Of a DNA stretch of 64,000 bases, positions 62,548-64,000 are shown piece by piece. The DNA comes from JAAYDI01 sp052034005 (GTDB lineage Bacteria; Planctomycetota; Planctomycetia; Pirellulales; Pirellulaceae): positions 62,001 through 126,000 of the forward strand of contig JBPOJB010000001.1 in assembly GCA_052034005.1 (NCBI GenBank). The letters are read 5' to 3'. The position numbers and the translations under genes were made by a program. Position 1 is the first letter of the stretch. Every line of letters starts with the position of its first letter. The notes under the pieces are model-generated. The model was not told the origin of the DNA. It saw only the letters and a list, made by a program, of their open reading frames with translations, and did no database searches.

Positions 62548-64000
62548 CTACCGGCTGGGCGTCGCGGCGGGGTATTTCTGGAACTGGAGCCGCGGCAGGC
62601 CACCTTCACAGAAGCGGATCGGCTCGATCCCTTCCTGTTGCAGCAGCGTGCCGGTGGCCCGTTTGAGTTGGGTCTGGCTGACCGCGTAACTGCGCTGCGC
62701 CAGCGCGAACCCGTACTCTTCCACCACCAGGCGATCCTGGGCGTCCAGCAGGTCTTCCAAGAGCAGGCTGCCGGAGCGCTCTTCGCCTGCCATGAGTTGC
62801 CAGCGCTGGCGGGCGTCGTCGACTTCCGCCTGCGCCGCGACCATCGAGTGGTACTTGCCCGCCATCTCCTGATAGGTCGCGTGGACCTCCCGGACGGCGA
62901 TCTCCACGTCGGTGGAGAGCATCTGGATGATCTCGTCGAGCCGTTCGGTCACCTGGCGGAGTTGCAGGCAGCGGCGTTGCAGCCGCGCCTTGGCCGCCCG
63001 CCGCTGCAATGGCACTTCGAAGAGGAGGCCGGCCGAGTAGCCGGGTTCCCCTTCGCTGAACTGGTCGGCGAACGACTGTGCGATGTCGTAGCCGCCGTCG
63101 ATTCCGGACACGTAGGTTTCCAGGACCAGGTCCAAGGCCGGCAGCAGCTCCTTCTTCGACATGTTCAGACGCACGCTGGCCGCGCGGATCTCCTGCGAGG
63201 CGGCATCGATCTCCGGGCGATGCTGGAGCGCCGTCACCAAGGCATCCTGCAGATCCACGTCGATGCGGGTCGTTTCGGGCGGGTCCATGGGGATCAGTTC
63301 GGCGTGCGGGCTGCCCTGTAATTCGGGTGCGTTGGTGAGCGTTCGGATGCGCGCTTCGGTGTTGCGGATGTTGGCGTCCGAGCGAGCCAGTTCCGCTTGC
63401 CGCGCGGCGACAGCCGCCCGGGCGCGGATGATCTGACTCTCCAGCGCGTCGATGTCGCGACGCTGCTCGAGTTCCTCCAGAACGACTTGCGCCCGCTCCA
63501 AGTGCCGGTACTTCTGGGCCAGCACGGACCGCTGCAGATACAGCTCCCAGTACATGTCGGCAACCTGCGTGAGCTGCTGCTGAAGGCTGGCGATCGTCTC
63601 GTCCATGGCGATCGTCGTGTCCAACTCGGCCAACACGATCAGCGACGTGTTGTAGGGGCGGCCGAAGCCGTTCAGCAGCGGCTGATCGAAGCTCAACGAC
63701 AGCCGCGCATTGCCCTGCTGGTCCGGATTGAAGAACAGGGAGTTGCTGTCGCGGATGCCGATGCGCTGAGCGATTTCCCAGGAGCCGCCCAACGGGGTCC
63801 TTTTGCGCAGACCGGCTGAGAATCCCCAGTCCGCTTCACGCCAACGGGGCGGCCCACCCGTCTCCAAGTCGTTCCCGGTCGGATCGCTCCTGCGAAAGAA
63901 TTTCGATTCGGCAAACGCGCTTACGTCGAATGCCGCCCGCGCTTCCACAACGGCCGTCTGCTGGATCAGCACGTCCTCGCTTACCGCCCGCACGCGCGGC
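62548..64000 (-). CDS. TolC-family outer-membrane protein, 5' end outside the window
   Basis: The frame is open to the right edge, giving at least 484 residues of a TolC-type protein without its N-terminal signal. It has the two helical-hairpin repeats (LDTTIAMDETIASLQQQLTQVADMYWELYLQRS, LQLRQVTERLDEIIQMLSTDVEIAVREVHATYQEM) and the GLLFEVPLQRRAAKARLQR segment. It should be the outer-membrane channel for the downstream adaptors. No alternative start inside the frame is suggested by an alignment-like break. The ending is complete at 62548. Confidence 0.88.
   Translation of the reverse strand, partial: PRVRAVSEDVLIQQTAVVEARAAFDVSAFAESKFFRRSDPTGNDLETGGPPRWREADWGFSAGLRKRTPLGGSWEIAQRIGIRDSNSLFFNPDQQGNARLSLSFDQPLLNGFGRPYNTSLIVLAELDTTIAMDETIASLQQQLTQVADMYWELYLQRSVLAQKYRHLERAQVVLEELEQRRDIDALESQIIRARAAVAARQAELARSDANIRNTEARIRTLTNAPELQGSPHAELIPMDPPETTRIDVDLQDALVTALQHRPEIDAASQEIRAASVRLNMSKKELLPALDLVLETYVSGIDGGYDIAQSFADQFSEGEPGYSAGLLFEVPLQRRAAKARLQRRCLQLRQVTERLDEIIQMLSTDVEIAVREVHATYQEMAGKYHSMVAAQAEVDDARQRWQLMAGEERSGSLLLEDLLDAQDRLVVEEYGFALAQRSYAVSQTQLKRATGTLLQQEGIEPIRFCEGGLPRLQFQKYPAATPSR

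Overview
The window is high-GC DNA with the marks of a planctomycete (Planctomycetota) chromosome. It carries a tandem DUF1800/DUF1501 pair, a PVC-type membrane-bound dehydrogenase with HEAT-like repeats and a CxxCH haem site, a hydrazine-synthase-alpha-like propeller with two CxxCH sites, a PEP-CTERM protein, two ThuA-domain proteins, and DUF6786 and DUF2961 proteins. Many long open frames antisense to real genes are by-products of the base composition. I saw no rRNA, tRNA, CRISPR array, insertion sequence or phage gene. The family or genus cannot be fixed from the sequence alone.

Layout. 1-6000: the N-terminal part of a purine nucleoside phosphorylase, a Ski2-like helicase, and a PilT-type ATPase whose stop overlaps the start of an exported amidohydrolase. 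6100-13400: a TolC-type lipoprotein, a planctomycete-type exported protein, and a divergent operon of membrane protein, MacA-like adaptor, MacB/LolD-like ATPase and FtsX/MacB-like permease with 4-base overlaps. 13600-20000: a Tat-exported sugar-isomerase-fold protein, a C69 dipeptidase, a dihaem HzsA-like protein and a PEP-CTERM protein. 20000-25000: a minus-strand run of a degenerate ABC-transporter remnant, a large exported protein, DUF1800 and DUF1501.

25100-36300: an exported alpha/beta hydrolase, the large PVC cytochrome, a ChbG/YdjC deacetylase, an FGGY sugar kinase, a ThuA protein, a Spy-like helical protein followed by a clear terminator, hemB, a TatD-like hydrolase and a 78-residue protein. 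36600-48100: a carbohydrate-centred stretch with a GH127-like glycosidase fused to a LamG-like domain, DUF6786, a FucP-like transporter with large insertions, DUF2961, L-serine dehydratase and a second ThuA protein. 48100-54400: a probable lipid-handling set with a lipase-like hydrolase, an MlaF-MlaE-type fusion, its membrane-anchored partner, a HAD phosphatase and a 67-residue Cys-containing protein.

54500-57700: a thioredoxin-like exported protein and an SMP-30 lactonase followed by glucose-6-phosphate dehydrogenase. 57800-64000: a four-gene export-like cluster (TolC, HlyD, GAF-HlyD, PqqD-like/M50/HlyD). It has adaptors, an outer-membrane channel and a zinc-metalloprotease membrane protein, but no visible ATPase or RND pump, and is the best candidate here for an undescribed system. 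Several intergenic spacers carry short tandem repeats with 7-base or 4-base periods, some directly in front of start codons.
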